A stretch of 64,000 nt of DNA from Acidimicrobiales bacterium (GTDB lineage Bacteria > Actinomycetota > Acidimicrobiia > Acidimicrobiales > JACCXE01). Of this stretch, positions 24,830 to 34,909 are shown piece after piece. The stretch covers positions 1 through 64,000 of the forward strand of contig DASZWD010000057.1 of NCBI GenBank assembly GCA_035546775.1. Reading direction: 5' to 3'. How positions within the stretch are numbered: position 1 is the first letter of the stretch; each line of letters opens with the position of its first letter. The translations under genes were made by a program, and so were the position numbers. The notes under the pieces were generated by a model. That model was not told the origin of the DNA. It made no database searches and saw only the letters and a program-made list of their open reading frames with translations.

Positions 24830-26095
24830 ATGCCTCAGGATCGACCCCTTCGCTTCGGTGCCTTCTTCGCACCGTTTCATCCCGTCGGCCAGAGCCCGAC
24901 GCTCGCCTACGAGTACGACCTCGATCGCGCCGAGTGGCTCGACAAGTTCGGCTACGACGAGGTGTGGTTCGGTGAACATCACTCGGGTGGCTACGAGCTC
25001 ATCGGCTCGCCCGAGATCTTCATCGCCGCCGCGGCGCAGCGCACCAAGAACATCAAGCTCGGCACCGGCGTGACGTCGCTGCCGTACCACCACCCGTGGC
25101 TCGTCGCCGACCGCTGGGTGCAGCTCGACCACATGACGCGCGGTCGGTGCATCTTCGGTACCGGCCCCGGCGCCCTGCCGACCGACGCCTACCAAATGGG
25201 CATCGACCCCGTCGACCAGCGCCGCATGATGGAGGAGTCGCTCGAGGCGATCTACGCGCTGTTCAACAGTGAAGAACCGGTGACGCGCGAGACCGACTGG
25301 TTCGTCATGAAGGACTGCCGCCTCCAGGTGCGGCCCTACACGTATCCGCACCCCGAGATCGCGGTGGCGGCCATGGTGACGCCGTCGGGTCCGCGACTGG
25401 CCGGTCACCACAACGCGTCGCTGCTGTCGTTGTCGATGCAGGTGGCCGACGGCTTCGCCGCGGTGGGCAAGGCGTGGGAAGTCGTGACGGAGCAGGCCGA
25501 CAAGATGGGCCACACGCCCGACCGGTCGTCGTGGCGCATCCTCGGCACGATGCACATCGCGGAGACGCGGGAGCAGGCCATCGACGACTGCCTCTACGGC
25601 CTGCGGCAGTTCGCCAACTACTTCGGCGGGGGCGCCGGCTTCGTGCCCCTCGCCGAGAAGGTCGACGGCGACACGTCCGAGCGCGACTTCGTCGAGGCGT
25701 ATGCCGCCTCGCCGAGTTGCGTGATCGGCACGCCCGACGACGCCATCGAGTACATCGAGGGTCTCATCGAGCAGTCGGGCGGCTTCGGCACGTTCCTCAT
25801 GCTCGGCCACGACTGGGCGTCGCCCGAACGCACCCAGAACTGCTACCGCCTCTTCGCCGAGAAGGTCATGCCCCACTTCCAGGGCCAGCTCGGCGCGCCG
25901 CGCACGTCGCACGACTGGGCCACCAACAAGCGCAACGAACTGTTCGGCCGCGCCGGCCAGGCGATGATGAACGCCATCCAGAGCCACGTGCAGGAGAAGG
26001 AAGAAGAGAAGGCGGCGCCGCCGCAGGCGAGCAACGGCAAGGCGACGAACGGCAAAGCCAAGAAGGCGCCGGCGAAGAAGAAGGTCGCCAAGTAA
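24830..26095 (+). CDS. LLM-class flavin monooxygenase resembling limonene 1,2-monooxygenase
   Basis: A 421-residue luciferase-like monooxygenase. RFGAFFAPFHPVGQSPT, DEVWFGEHHSGGYELIGSPE and GTGVTSLPYHHPW strongly recall Rhodococcus LimB, which epoxidises limonene with FADH2. Residues up to about 390 are the catalytic barrel; the last 35 or so are a disordered Lys/Ala/Pro tail (KAAPPQASNGKATNGKAKKA and a basic end), not present in LimB as I know it. Its TAA overlaps the next ATG (TAATG). Neighbouring epoxide hydrolase and alcohol dehydrogenase genes support an alkene/terpene epoxidation role. Confidence 0.82.
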   Translation: MPQDRPLRFGAFFAPFHPVGQSPTLAYEYDLDRAEWLDKFGYDEVWFGEHHSGGYELIGSPEIFIAAAAQRTKNIKLGTGVTSLPYHHPWLVADRWVQLDHMTRGRCIFGTGPGALPTDAYQMGIDPVDQRRMMEESLEAIYALFNSEEPVTRETDWFVMKDCRLQVRPYTYPHPEIAVAAMVTPSGPRLAGHHNASLLSLSMQVADGFAAVGKAWEVVTEQADKMGHTPDRSSWRILGTMHIAETREQAIDDCLYGLRQFANYFGGGAGFVPLAEKVDGDTSERDFVEAYAASPSCVIGTPDDAIEYIEGLIEQSGGFGTFLMLGHDWASPERTQNCYRLFAEKVMPHFQGQLGAPRTSHDWATNKRNELFGRAGQAMMNAIQSHVQEKEEEKAAPPQASNGKATNGKAKKAPAKKKVAK

Positions 26096-27150
26096 TGCGC
26101 GCCGCGGCACTGAAGTCCGGGACGATCTACGTCAACGACCACGCGCCCGATCCCGTTCCCCAGACCGGCGACGTGCTCGTCGAGGTCTGCGCCTGTGGCA
26201 TCTGCGGCTCAGACCTGCACTTCGCCAAGCACGGCGCGTCGATGATGGCGCTGGGCAAGGAGATGAAGGGCATGGGCCCGATGGCCGAGCTCGGCAGCCC
26301 GACGGTCGACCTCGACCAGGACGTGTGGATGGGCCACGAGTTCTCGGCACGCGTGCTCGAGGCGGGCCCCGACACGCAGACGTTCAAGGAAGGCACCATC
26401 GTCACGTCGATTCCGATCCTCTTGGGCGGCCCGACGATGATCCGTCCGATCGTCTACTCGAACGAAGTCATGGGCGGGTACGCCGAGCGCATGATCCTGT
26501 CCGCCCCGATGCTGATCGAGGTGCCCAACGGCCTCGACCCGAAGCTCGCGGCGCTGACCGAGCCGATGGCCGTCGGCATGCACGGCGTCAATCGATCCGG
26601 CATCAAGCCGGGCGAAGGCGCGCTGGTGTTGGGCTGCGGTCCCGTCGGCCTGGCGATCATCGCCGGTCTCAAGGTGAAGGGGATCGAGACGATCATCGCG
26701 GCTGACTTCTCGCCGAAGCGCCGCGAGATGGCGGTGACCATGGGGGCGACCGAAGCCGTCGACCCGAACGTCGAGACGTCGTGGGACGCGTGGAATCGCG
26801 CCGGCGGCGGCAAGCAGCTGCACGTGTTCGAGGCGATCGGTGTGCCCGGCATCCTCAACAACATCCTGCAGTGGGCGCCGCCGCGCACGAAGGTGACCGT
26901 CGTCGGGGTGTGCATGGAGCCCGACACGGTGATGCCGTTCTTCGCCATCACCAAGGAAATCGACATGCAGTTCTGCCTCGGCTACGACCCGATGGAGTTC
27001 GCCGGTTCACTCCGCTCGATCGCCGAGGGCGAGATCGACGTGAAGCCGATGATCACCCGCGAGGTCGGCCTCGACGGCGTCGCTGGCGCCTTCGCGTCGC
27101 TCGGCGACCCCGAGCAGGACTGCAAGATCCTGGTGGTGCCCAACCCGTAG
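26095..27150 (+). CDS. Zinc-dependent alcohol dehydrogenase (MDR family)
   Basis: A 351-residue medium-chain dehydrogenase. The catalytic-zinc motifs are CGICGSD and GHEFSA, and the cofactor motif is GCGPVGLA. The usual structural-zinc four-Cys lobe is absent between the GHEF motif and GGYAERM. It would oxidise the diol formed by the upstream epoxide hydrolase to a hydroxyketone (inference). The ATG overlaps the preceding stop (TAATG). Its TAG directly abuts the stop of the convergent peptidase gene. Confidence 0.88.
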   Translation: MRAAALKSGTIYVNDHAPDPVPQTGDVLVEVCACGICGSDLHFAKHGASMMALGKEMKGMGPMAELGSPTVDLDQDVWMGHEFSARVLEAGPDTQTFKEGTIVTSIPILLGGPTMIRPIVYSNEVMGGYAERMILSAPMLIEVPNGLDPKLAALTEPMAVGMHGVNRSGIKPGEGALVLGCGPVGLAIIAGLKVKGIETIIAADFSPKRREMAVTMGATEAVDPNVETSWDAWNRAGGGKQLHVFEAIGVPGILNNILQWAPPRTKVTVVGVCMEPDTVMPFFAITKEIDMQFCLGYDPMEFAGSLRSIAEGEIDVKPMITREVGLDGVAGAFASLGDPEQDCKILVVPNP

Positions 27151-28113
27151 TCAGTGACGGTGGTGATGCTGGTCCCACCACCACGTCGTCGACGTGGTGG
27201 TGGTCGCATCGTCGTAGATCGTCGTCGAGGTGGTCGGGCGGCGGTGCCACGTGGTGCTCGACGTCGTCGACGACGACGGACCGGGGTGACGTTGCCACGT
27301 CGTTGTCGTGGTCTCCGGCACGAGGACTTCGCCGGACCAGAAACTCGTCTCGGCGCGGGCGCCGGCCCACGACATTGAGATGTGCACGTGGTTGGTGTGC
27401 GGGTTGTCGCCGTCGTAGGGACGCCAGCCCTGATTGGCGTCGTACGCGCCCCAGATCTGGTGGTTCCAGATCACGTACATGATCCCCATCCGGCGGGCGA
27501 GGGCGAACGGATGGCCCTGCGCGTCAGTGGCGAAGAGCGCGTTGAGGAAGTCGTTCACCGCGGCGACGTCCGCCGCGTTGCCGACCTCCGCGCCCCAGTC
27601 AAAGGCGCGTCCTTCCTTGTGCTCGCTCTGGCCTCCGACATCGCAGCTGCGGCTGATGCCAAGGCTGCTAGTGGACGGGTATCGCGCCAGCAGCAGGTCG
27701 CGCAGCGCCACCGTCCCCGGCTTCGGCGTGGGGTCGCACGTCGACTGCGCTTCGTACCGGGCGAAACCTTCGATCTCAGTGCCGGTGTACTTCCCGACGA
27801 ACGGCGTGCCGAGGGGCAATCCCGACGGCGGCGGCTTCGGTCGGGTGTCGGTCCGGTTGGTGTCGTCCTTGCCGTCGCCCTTCGGCCGCGGCTTGACCGC
27901 GACGCGCGTCGTCGTGGGTGCAGCGGTGACGGTCGTCGTCGGAGCAGGAACCACGATGGCGGCTGCGGCGTCGGTCAGCGGGATCGTCGCGACCGGCCCG
28001 GTAGCGGCGACGGCAGGCGCCCCCAGCGTCGGTCGCTCCGAGCGCGCGGTCAATCCAACAGTGATTGAGCCTGCCGCGGCCACGACAGCGAGGAATGCAC
28101 GGGCACGCGACAT
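27151..28113 (-). CDS. Secreted M15-type peptidase with Thr/His-rich tail
   Basis: A 320-residue exported protein. Signal peptide at 1-23; a Thr/Pro linker to about residue 95; then an M15-like D-Ala-D-Ala carboxypeptidase domain with SEHKEGRAFDW (zinc His and Asp) and HTNHVHISM (second zinc His); then a Thr/Ser-rich tail ending TTWWWDQHHHRH. It probably trims peptidoglycan. The terminal His cluster may bind metal. It lies 68 bp downstream of a GlcD-like oxidase gene on the same strand, with no obvious functional link. Confidence 0.75.
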   Translation of the reverse strand: MSRARAFLAVVAAAGSITVGLTARSERPTLGAPAVAATGPVATIPLTDAAAAIVVPAPTTTVTAAPTTTRVAVKPRPKGDGKDDTNRTDTRPKPPPSGLPLGTPFVGKYTGTEIEGFARYEAQSTCDPTPKPGTVALRDLLLARYPSTSSLGISRSCDVGGQSEHKEGRAFDWGAEVGNAADVAAVNDFLNALFATDAQGHPFALARRMGIMYVIWNHQIWGAYDANQGWRPYDGDNPHTNHVHISMSWAGARAETSFWSGEVLVPETTTTTWQRHPGPSSSTTSSTTWHRRPTTSTTIYDDATTTTSTTWWWDQHHHRH

Positions 28114-28181
28114 CGCCGCGCTCCCATCGACCGGCGTTGATCCGGGGTTGAGCCCTGTTGGGTTTTAGGCGGGCGACAGGC

Positions 28182-29555
28182 TCACTCCGTCGCGCGCAGC
28201 AGCACCGACTGCGATCTCGTGGACGTGGGGGTCGACCGTGGGTTCATGATCCCCTCCGGGTCGAATGCGGCTTTGATGCGGGCGCGCAGCGCTTGCTCTT
28301 CGGGTGACTGGGCGAGGTCGAGCCAGCGCAGCTTCGCGCGGCCGATGCCGTGCTCGGCGCTGATGCTGCCGCCGAACTGGACGACGAGTCGCAGGACGGT
28401 GTCGTCGACGGTGTCGTCGTCGGGCGCGGGCCCGAGCACGTTCACGTGGATCGCCGCTTCGCCGGCATGGCCGAAGGCGATGACGGTCGCGTCGCCGACG
28501 ACGGCGGGCAGGGCGTCGAGGAAGTCGGCGACGGTGCCGGGCGGTACCGCGATGTCGAGCTTGTGCGGGATCCCGGCGCGGCTGATCGCGTCCGTGTGCA
28601 ACTCGCGGTAGCGCCACAGCGCGGCGCGGCGCGCTGCGTCCGTAGCGACGGCCACGTCGGCGACGCCGCCGAGGGTGTCGGCCGCCGCGGCCAGCGCGGG
28701 CGTGGGGTCGCTGGTGTCCGCGGCTTCGACGAGCACGTAGCCGCCGTCGACGTCAGCGAACGGCGGTGCCAGGCCGAAGGCGTCACAGACCAGCCGCACG
28801 CCGTCGTCGAAGAACAGCTCGATCGACTCGGCGGCCGGCAACGAGCGGCGCAGCGACTCGGCGGCAACGCACGCGTCACGATGGCTATCGAAGCGCAGGA
28901 GCGCAGTCGCGCGTTCGGGCTGCGGTGCGACCAAACGCAGCCGGGCGCGGGTGACGACGCCGAGCGTGCCTTCGCTGCCGCACAGCAGCGACGGCAGGTG
29001 GTAGCCGGTGTTGTCGCGCAGCGTGCCGGACAGATCGGTGACGACTTCGCCGGCGCCGGTCACGAACTCCACACCGACGAGTTGGCGGCGCGTGTCGCCG
29101 TAGCGCAACACCCGCAGCCCACCGGCGTTGGTGGCGATGTTGCCGCCGATCGTCGCCGAGTCGCGCGCCGCGATGTCGACGCCGTAGCCCCATCCAGCGG
29201 CGCGCGCCGCGGCCTGCACCGCCGACAGCGTCGCGCCGGCGCCAACGGTCACTTGGCCGGCGAGCGCGTCGACAGGATCGATCGTCGTCAGCCGTTCGAG
29301 GCTCAGCACGATGCTGCCGCCGTCGGGCACCGCTCCACCGACGAGGCCGGTGTTGCCGCCCTGGGGCACGATGGCGACGCCGTTGTCGCGACACAGCGCC
29401 ACGATCGCCGCCACCTCGTTCGTGGTCGCAGGCCGCACCACGGCGAGGGCGGTTCCGCGGAATCGCCCCGTCCAGTCGACGACGTAGCGCTCCATGGCCT
29501 CCGGATCGTCGAGGGCGTTGGCCGCGCCGACGACGTCGCGCAGCGCGTCGATCAC
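28182..29555 (-). CDS. FAD-linked oxidase (GlcD/D-lactate dehydrogenase type)
   Basis: A 457-residue flavoenzyme of the vanillyl-alcohol-oxidase/GlcD family. The FAD-binding part reads VVRPATTNEVAAIV, QGGNTGLVGGAVPDGGSIVLSL, and ATIGGNIATNAGG; the C-terminal catalytic part has HAGEAAIHVNV and GGSISAEHGIGRAK. It oxidises a 2-hydroxyacid such as glycolate or D-lactate. The GTG at 29555 is fixed by its 4-bp overlap with the upstream stop (GTGA). It is third in a thiC/PH-like/oxidase run. Confidence 0.9.
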   Translation of the reverse strand: MIDALRDVVGAANALDDPEAMERYVVDWTGRFRGTALAVVRPATTNEVAAIVALCRDNGVAIVPQGGNTGLVGGAVPDGGSIVLSLERLTTIDPVDALAGQVTVGAGATLSAVQAAARAAGWGYGVDIAARDSATIGGNIATNAGGLRVLRYGDTRRQLVGVEFVTGAGEVVTDLSGTLRDNTGYHLPSLLCGSEGTLGVVTRARLRLVAPQPERATALLRFDSHRDACVAAESLRRSLPAAESIELFFDDGVRLVCDAFGLAPPFADVDGGYVLVEAADTSDPTPALAAAADTLGGVADVAVATDAARRAALWRYRELHTDAISRAGIPHKLDIAVPPGTVADFLDALPAVVGDATVIAFGHAGEAAIHVNVLGPAPDDDTVDDTVLRLVVQFGGSISAEHGIGRAKLRWLDLAQSPEEQALRARIKAAFDPEGIMNPRSTPTSTRSQSVLLRATE

Positions 29556-29905
29556 GGCAGGTGCGAACCGACGACGCGGCGCACGTCGCGCAGCGCCGCG
29601 TCCGGGTCGGTGGCGCTGAAGACGACGCGGTCGTAGCGGCCGCCGGAACACTCGATGACGACGACGGGCCGGCCGGTTCCGACGACGAGGAACGCCCGCG
29701 TGTCCTTGGAATGAAACCGCCCGAGTTTGGGCTTGCCCCGCAGTTCGTCGTCTGGGTCAGCGAACAGGTCGACGGACTTGATCCGCAGCGCGGGAATTCG
29801 CACCGACGACCGCAGCGCCCACAGCTTGGCCATTCCGACGGGTACGACGCGCACGGCGTCGTCGCCGACCTCGACGCGTGCCACGGCGCGACCGCCGACC
29901 GGCAC
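29552..29905 (-). CDS. Small PH-like domain protein, function unknown
   Basis: A 117-residue protein made largely of beta strands with a final helix (DPDAALRDVRRVVGSHL), looking like a bacterial PH-type domain, although I cannot confirm the family. It starts at GTG 29905; GAGGAG 6 nt upstream overlaps the thiC stop region. It overlaps the oxidase gene by 4 bp, so it is translationally coupled on both sides. Confidence 0.55.
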   Translation of the reverse strand: MPVGGRAVARVEVGDDAVRVVPVGMAKLWALRSSVRIPALRIKSVDLFADPDDELRGKPKLGRFHSKDTRAFLVVGTGRPVVVIECSGGRYDRVVFSATDPDAALRDVRRVVGSHLP

Positions 29906-29908
29906 GGG

Positions 29909-31612
<1,704 letters not shown>

Positions 31613-32245
31613 CTACCCGCCCAAACGCTCACGTAATTCCGCCATTTCGGTCTCGAGGGCGGCGACGCGTGCTTCCAACTCGTCCAACCGGGTGTCGGAT
31701 TGCGCCCCAGAGGGGCGCAATCCGCGTACGGGTTCGGGTACTCGCTCGGGAACGGGGCCGAGAAGGTGGATCCAGCGGTCCTGCGACTGTCCCGGACCGC
31801 GGCCGACATTGCGGACCAGCGGTTCGTCCTTGCCCGCCAGCCGGTCGAGAATCGATCCCACGGTGTCGGGCGGCTCCCAGTCCGCCAGCCGTTCGGTGCG
31901 GCTCTTCAACTCGTTCTCGGTCTGGGCGCCACGCAACATGAGCACCGCCAGCAGCGCCAGCTCCTCCTTGATCAGCGTGATCTGTTCGTCGAGACGGTGG
32001 CCGTAGCGGTCCACCGAGCGCCCGTGCGAAGGCAGCACCGTGCGCAGGAGTTGGCGGTCCTTCAAGCGCAGCAGCGTCTCTTTCACCTCGGACTCGGCGT
32101 AGCTCGTGACCGGCTCGCGCGACGTCGTCTGGTTGCACCCAGCCACGAGGGCCGAGAGGGTGAGGGGGTAGTACTGCGGCGTCGCCAACTGCTTTTCGAT
32201 CAGCGTGCCGAGAACCCGCTGCTCTTCCGCGTCGAGGTCGAACAT
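31613..32245 (-). CDS. YceH/DUF480 family protein
   Basis: A 210-residue protein: DUF480 winged-helix domains (DAEEQRVLGTLIEKQLATPQ, LTLSALVAGCNQTTSREPV) followed by a Pro-rich linker and a C-terminal coiled coil (RLDELEARVAALETEMAELRERL). Function unknown, probably DNA-binding. The linker codons hold a perfect 13-bp hairpin (31696-31724). It lies immediately upstream of thiC on the same strand. Confidence 0.85.
   Translation of the reverse strand: MFDLDAEEQRVLGTLIEKQLATPQYYPLTLSALVAGCNQTTSREPVTSYAESEVKETLLRLKDRQLLRTVLPSHGRSVDRYGHRLDEQITLIKEELALLAVLMLRGAQTENELKSRTERLADWEPPDTVGSILDRLAGKDEPLVRNVGRGPGQSQDRWIHLLGPVPERVPEPVRGLRPSGAQSDTRLDELEARVAALETEMAELRERLGG
31696..31724. repeat. Perfect 13-bp hairpin inside the DUF480 gene
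   Basis: CGGATTGCGCCCC and GGGGCGCAATCCG are perfect inverted arms separated by AGA. Lying about 95 bp before the thiC start, it could act as a transcription attenuator or a recombination relic. There is no T-run. Confidence 0.6.
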
Positions 32246-32256
32246 GACCTCACGGT

Positions 32257-32763
32257 TTAGTACCCCGAAACCGCGGCGGTGGTCGTCGTCGACGCCGACT
32301 TCATCACCGGGCTGCTGTCAGCGCCGGCGATGTGCCAGATACCGCCGATGCCCTGTCCGTTCGTGTCGCCCGCCGCGGTGTCGCCGCTGAACCGGTACAG
32401 GGGCCAGCCGCCGTAGGTGTACTGGTTCGCGGCGTTGTGCCCCAGCAAAGACGCGTCGAGCCCGTCGCCCGCGCCCGCGCCGTCCGAGGTCGTGAGTGCC
32501 GGCCAGTTGGCGGCGCAGCCGCCGGTGCACGCGGAGGCGGGCTTGGTCGACGCGTCCTTGTCGAAGACGTACAGCGTGTGGCCGTCGCCGTCGGTGAGGA
32601 TCTTGCCGTACTGGTCCGTCGGCTGAAGCGCCACCGCGAGTTTTGCGGCGGTCTTGGTGTTCGTGGACCCCTTCACCGCGGTGTCGTTGGTCTTCCCGTT
32701 CGAACCACAGGCCGCCAAAGCGAGGGCGAGCGCCGCAGCACCGATGAACATGCGCGTTGTCAT
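32257..32763 (-). CDS. Secreted lipoprotein of the COG4315 type
   Basis: A 168-residue lipoprotein: signal peptide with lipobox LAAC (Cys about residue 18) followed by GSNGKTND and two copies of the repeat seen in Lipoprotein_15/COG4315 proteins (DGHTLYVFDKD then CTGGCAANWPALT; YGGWPLYRFSGD then GIGGIWHIAG). Function unknown, surface-exposed. Divergent from the cyclase gene by 49 bp. Confidence 0.82.
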   Translation of the reverse strand: MTTRMFIGAAALALALAACGSNGKTNDTAVKGSTNTKTAAKLAVALQPTDQYGKILTDGDGHTLYVFDKDASTKPASACTGGCAANWPALTTSDGAGAGDGLDASLLGHNAANQYTYGGWPLYRFSGDTAAGDTNGQGIGGIWHIAGADSSPVMKSASTTTTAAVSGY

Positions 32764-32812
32764 GTCTTGTTCTACGAAGGAATTCGCCGCGCGGTTTGCC
32801 AGACTGGGCGCA

Positions 32813-34111
32813 ATGGGCGGCGGCGACGAAGAGATTGTTTGGCGTGGACCGCTCGCAGGCTTCCTGCGACCGATGTCCGTGGCGTATTTCCGCCAGGCGG
32901 CATTCATCACCGCGATCCTCTACGCCCTCGGTGGGTTGGCCAGCGTCCCGATCGCCTTCAACCTGTTGTCAGTGGACGGCGCGCGGCCGGTGGCGATGCG
33001 CTTCACCGTGGCGGCCGCACTCGGCGCCGGTCTCCTGCTCAAGCCGGTGCTCGACCGGGTACCCGACCAACGTCTGCCCTCGCTCGGGCCACCGATCATC
33101 TTCTTCTCCGTCTTCATGGCGGTCATCGTCGTCACCAACGCGCTAATCGCGTCTGGACCGCACCTGGGAGTCGTGGCGGTGTACTTCGTCGAGACACCGC
33201 TGTTGTGCTTCGTGTTTGTCCAGCGACGGTGGGCAATCGCTGCGACCGTGGGCGCCATGGTGGGATACGGCGTGGGTCTGTTCTTCGTCGACGCCGTGGC
33301 GCCGGTGCAGCAGTTGTTCACGGTGCTGTCGTCGGCGGTGGCGAGTTCGGTACTCGTCGGCACGATGGCCACGCGGGTCGACGACTCGCGCCGCGAGGAG
33401 GTGCGCGCCAAGGCCGAACTCGCCGACCTCAACTCCCACCTCGAACAGCGCGTCGCCGACCAGGTCGACGAACTGGAGCGCGCCGGCCGGCTGCGGCGGT
33501 TCCTGTCGCCCCAGATCGCCGACGTGGTCACGTCCGAAGGTGCCGACGCCATGCTGGCGCCGCACCGCCGGTCGATCGCGGCGTTCTTCGTGGACCTCCG
33601 TGGTTTCACCGGCTTCACCAACAGCGTGACGGCGGAGCGCGTGATGCGCGTGCTCGACGAGTACTACGACGCCGTCGGCTCGGTGCTCGACGAGCACGGC
33701 GCGACCATCGGTGGCTTCGACGGCGACGGCGTGTTCGCCTACCTCGGTGATCCGGTCCCCCATCCCGACGCGGCGCGGGCGGCCGTCTCGATGGCCCAAC
33801 AGGTCGCGCAGTCCCTCGACCGGCTCACCGCCGAGTGGTCGGGTGACGGCGGCACCGTCGGATACGGCATCGGTCTCGCGTACGGAGAGGCGACGCTCGG
33901 CCTCGTCGGGTTCGCCGGGCGCGCCGACTACACGCCCGTCGGTGCCGTCGTGAACATGGCGGCGCGCTTGTGCTCGGAAGCCACGCACGGCGAGATCGTG
34001 ATCGACGAGGCGTTGCGTGCGGCTGCCCACCTCGAAGGTGAACTACAGCGTCGCGACGACGTCGACCTCAAAGGCTTTGGTCTCACCGCCACCTATACGG
34101 TGCACCACTGA
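32813..34111 (+). CDS. Membrane-bound class III adenylate/guanylate cyclase
   Basis: About 432 residues. Five or six membrane segments (residues about 25-190) lead through a coiled coil (RAKAELADLNSHLEQRVADQ) to a class III cyclase domain: AAFFVDLRGFTGFTN with the first metal Asp, GGFDGDGVFAYLG with the second, and VVNMAARLC. It should make cAMP (or cGMP). The Lys that usually sets adenine specificity is not evident. An upstream ATG in the same frame (32654) would run through the lipoprotein promoter, so ATG 32813 is chosen. The product could feed the CRP/GlxR-like site at 41911. Confidence 0.85.
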   Translation: MGGGDEEIVWRGPLAGFLRPMSVAYFRQAAFITAILYALGGLASVPIAFNLLSVDGARPVAMRFTVAAALGAGLLLKPVLDRVPDQRLPSLGPPIIFFSVFMAVIVVTNALIASGPHLGVVAVYFVETPLLCFVFVQRRWAIAATVGAMVGYGVGLFFVDAVAPVQQLFTVLSSAVASSVLVGTMATRVDDSRREEVRAKAELADLNSHLEQRVADQVDELERAGRLRRFLSPQIADVVTSEGADAMLAPHRRSIAAFFVDLRGFTGFTNSVTAERVMRVLDEYYDAVGSVLDEHGATIGGFDGDGVFAYLGDPVPHPDAARAAVSMAQQVAQSLDRLTAEWSGDGGTVGYGIGLAYGEATLGLVGFAGRADYTPVGAVVNMAARLCSEATHGEIVIDEALRAAAHLEGELQRRDDVDLKGFGLTATYTVHH

Positions 34112-34527
34112 TGGCCGTGGTCTGGACGTGCCCGAACTGCAAGCGCACGTTCGGCAAGACGAATCAGGGTCACCTGTGCGCGCCCGCGATGACCGAGGAC
34201 GAGTACTTCGCAACGGGTCCGGCGTTCGAGCGGCCGATCTACGAAGAAGTGAAGGCGTTGCTCGTCGCCGCCGATCGTGACGTGCGCATCGAGTACGTCT
34301 CGGTTGGCGTGTTCTTCAAGAAGAAGACGAACTTCGCCGAACTCCGGCCGCTGACCAAGTGGTCGAAGCTCATCTTCAAACTGCCGCGTGACTTCGATCA
34401 CCCGTCGATCACCAAGAAATGGCCGAGCCCGTCGCGCACCTACTACGAGATGCGGCTCCACTCGCCCGCGGATGTCACCGACGAAGTCCGCGGCTGGCTC
34501 GCCGAAGCGGCCGCCGAAGACGTCTAA
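34111..34527 (+). CDS. DUF5655 family protein
   Basis: A 138-residue protein with an N-terminal zinc-finger-like CPNCKRTFGKTNQGHLC segment, followed by the DUF5655 body (EYVSVGVFFKKKTNFAELRPL). Function unknown. Its ATG overlaps the cyclase stop (TGATG), indicating coupled translation. It converges on the YjbR-like gene with a 4-bp overlap. Confidence 0.75.
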   Translation: MAVVWTCPNCKRTFGKTNQGHLCAPAMTEDEYFATGPAFERPIYEEVKALLVAADRDVRIEYVSVGVFFKKKTNFAELRPLTKWSKLIFKLPRDFDHPSITKKWPSPSRTYYEMRLHSPADVTDEVRGWLAEAAAEDV

Positions 34528-34898
34528 CGAACGAGCTGCACGAGCGACTTGGGGGCGACGGTGCAGTACGCGTCTTCGATGATGACAGCGATCTCGTCCC
34601 AGTCGACCTTGCCCTCGAGACGCACGCCGACCCATCCGCGGTGGCCGACGTAGGCCGGTCGGTAGTAGCGCTTCGGGTCGGCGGCGATCATCGCCTCCTG
34701 CGCACCGGGAGGCGCGGCGCACCACATGCCGAAGATGCCGTCGCCATGGTGATTGTGGTGCACCGTGACGAACGTCTTCTTGTCGCGGATGAAGTACGTC
34801 GGCGCGCCGTGCGACAGCCGCTCGTTGACCTCGGGCAGTTCGAGGCACAGCGCCCGCACCTTGTCGTAAATCTTCTTCGTCTGAGCGTCGGTCGCCAT
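34524..34898 (-). CDS. MmcQ/YjbR-like DNA-binding-fold protein
   Basis: A 124-residue protein. LSHGAPTYFIRDKKTFVTVHHNHHGDG and YVGHRGWVGVRLEGKVDW are the conserved YjbR segments. Family members bind or modify nucleic acid in unknown ways. The ATG is 12 bp beyond the end of the ABC ATPase gene on the same strand. Confidence 0.82.
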   Translation of the reverse strand: MATDAQTKKIYDKVRALCLELPEVNERLSHGAPTYFIRDKKTFVTVHHNHHGDGIFGMWCAAPPGAQEAMIAADPKRYYRPAYVGHRGWVGVRLEGKVDWDEIAVIIEDAYCTVAPKSLVQLVR

Positions 34899-34909
34899 AC
34901 GGCGACTGT

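Noticed and set aside
32654-32812. Upstream extension of the cyclase to ATG 32654
   Set aside because: The extension lies antisense to the lipoprotein signal peptide and has no conserved features.
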